DNA of 6,056 nucleotides from Christiangramia sp. (lineage in GTDB: Bacteria > Bacteroidota > Bacteroidia > Flavobacteriales > Flavobacteriaceae), in NCBI GenBank assembly GCA_024644145.1, contig JAHELO010000111.1, forward strand, positions 1 to 6,056, read 5' to 3'. Below are positions 5,574 through 6,056 of this stretch, one piece after another. Below the pieces are notes generated by a model. It saw nothing but the letters and a program-made list of their open reading frames with translations. It ran no database searches and was not told the DNA's origin. How positions within the stretch are numbered: the first letter of the stretch is position 1; each line of letters begins with the position of its first letter. Both the position numbers and the translations under genes were made by a program.

Positions 5574-6056
5574 ATGGGAAGAGCATTCGAATTTCGAAAA
5601 GCACGTAAAATGAAACGCTGGTCTGCAATGGCCAAAGCATTTACCAGGATAGGTAAGGATATTGTAATGGCGGTTAAGGATGGAGGACCAGATCCCGACA
5701 CTAATGCCAAATTGCGTGCGGTAATTCAAAACGCGAAAAGCGTTAATATGCCGAAAGACAATATTGAGCGTGCTATAAAAAGAGCTTCAGATAAATCCCA
5801 GGGTGAATACAAAGTGGTATTGTTTGAAGGTTACGCTCCACATGGAATTGCCGTGCTGGTAGAAACCGCGACAGATAATAACAACCGTACTGTTGCTAAC
5901 ATTCGCTCCCATTTTAATAAATGCGATGGAAATCTTGGAACTTCAGGCTCCGTGGAATTTATGTTCGACCATACCTGTAATTTCAGGATCAATGCAGAAA
6001 ATATAGATCCAGAAGAACTTGAACTGGAACTGATAGATTTTGGCGCGGAAGAGGTT
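5574..6056 (+). CDS. yebC: YebC/PmpR (TACO1) family protein, C-terminus cut by window edge
   Basis: The first 161 residues of a protein whose family is usually about 235-250 long; the frame is open to the right edge. The N-terminal helical domain holds [16 protein letters not shown] (1-16), [11 protein letters not shown] (20-30) and [20 protein letters not shown] (40-59). The next domain has [20 protein letters not shown] (87-106) and [13 protein letters not shown] (119-131), all family hallmarks. The opening differs from the MAGHSKW of proteobacterial YebC and matches the form I associate with Bacteroidota. The family was first described as DNA-binding transcriptional regulators (PmpR), but mitochondrial TACO1 acts in translation and recent work places bacterial members at the ribosome, easing polyproline stalling. 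A role in translation or regulation in the cytoplasm is therefore expected, but which one cannot be told here. ATG 5574 follows an A/T-rich leader with no Shine-Dalgarno sequence, typical of the phylum, and the gene has its own promoter. Confidence 0.96.
   Translation, partial: MGRAFEFRKARKMKRWSAMAKAFTRIGKDIVMAVKDGGPDPDTNAKLRAVIQNAKSVNMPKDNIERAIKRASDKSQGEYKVVLFEGYAPHGIAVLVETATDNNNRTVANIRSHFNKCDGNLGTSGSVEFMFDHTCNFRINAENIDPEELELELIDFGAEEV

Overview
The window looks like ordinary chromosomal housekeeping and catabolic sequence from a member of the Bacteroidota, most likely a flavobacterium; the protein style recalls Gramella/Christiangramia-type marine Flavobacteriaceae, but that genus guess is from memory and unverified. 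Three things point there: AT-rich intergenic DNA, start codons with little or no Shine-Dalgarno sequence, and promoters of the Bacteroidota form (TTG or TTTG at about -33 and TAnnTTTG at about -7) in front of hutH, gcvT and yebC. The YebC N-terminus also has the Bacteroidota-like form beginning [16 protein letters not shown].

Left half, minus strand: a histidine ammonia-lyase gene (hutH, cut by the left edge so about the last 30 residues are missing) preceded by a complete bifunctional NAD(P)H-hydrate repair gene (nnr). The 97-base gap between them carries a separate hutH promoter overlapped by inverted repeats, so hutH need not depend on nnr transcription.

Right half, plus strand: gcvT (glycine cleavage T-protein) starts divergently from nnr behind a consensus promoter that lies within a perfect 16-bp palindrome. 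Five bases after gcvT comes an RmlD-like SDR gene of unknown substrate that starts with TTG and is probably co-transcribed with gcvT. Next are a small pterin-4a-carbinolamine dehydratase gene (phhB), a strong intrinsic terminator, a promoter that begins inside the terminator U-tract, and a YebC/PmpR-family gene (yebC) cut by the right edge.

Functionally the genes share a loose theme of amino-acid degradation (histidine, glycine, aromatic amino acids through the pterin cofactor) and cofactor upkeep (folate one-carbon units, biopterin recycling, NAD(P)H repair). I see no mobile element, CRISPR array, tRNA, rRNA, toxin-antitoxin or defence gene, and no convincing undescribed multi-gene system. 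The points most worth following up are regulatory: the dyad symmetries at the hutH promoter, in the nnr/gcvT gap and at the gcvT promoter, the terminator/promoter overlap before yebC, and the conserved-or-not pairing of gcvT with the uncharacterised SDR. No gap between genes exceeds 300 bases.
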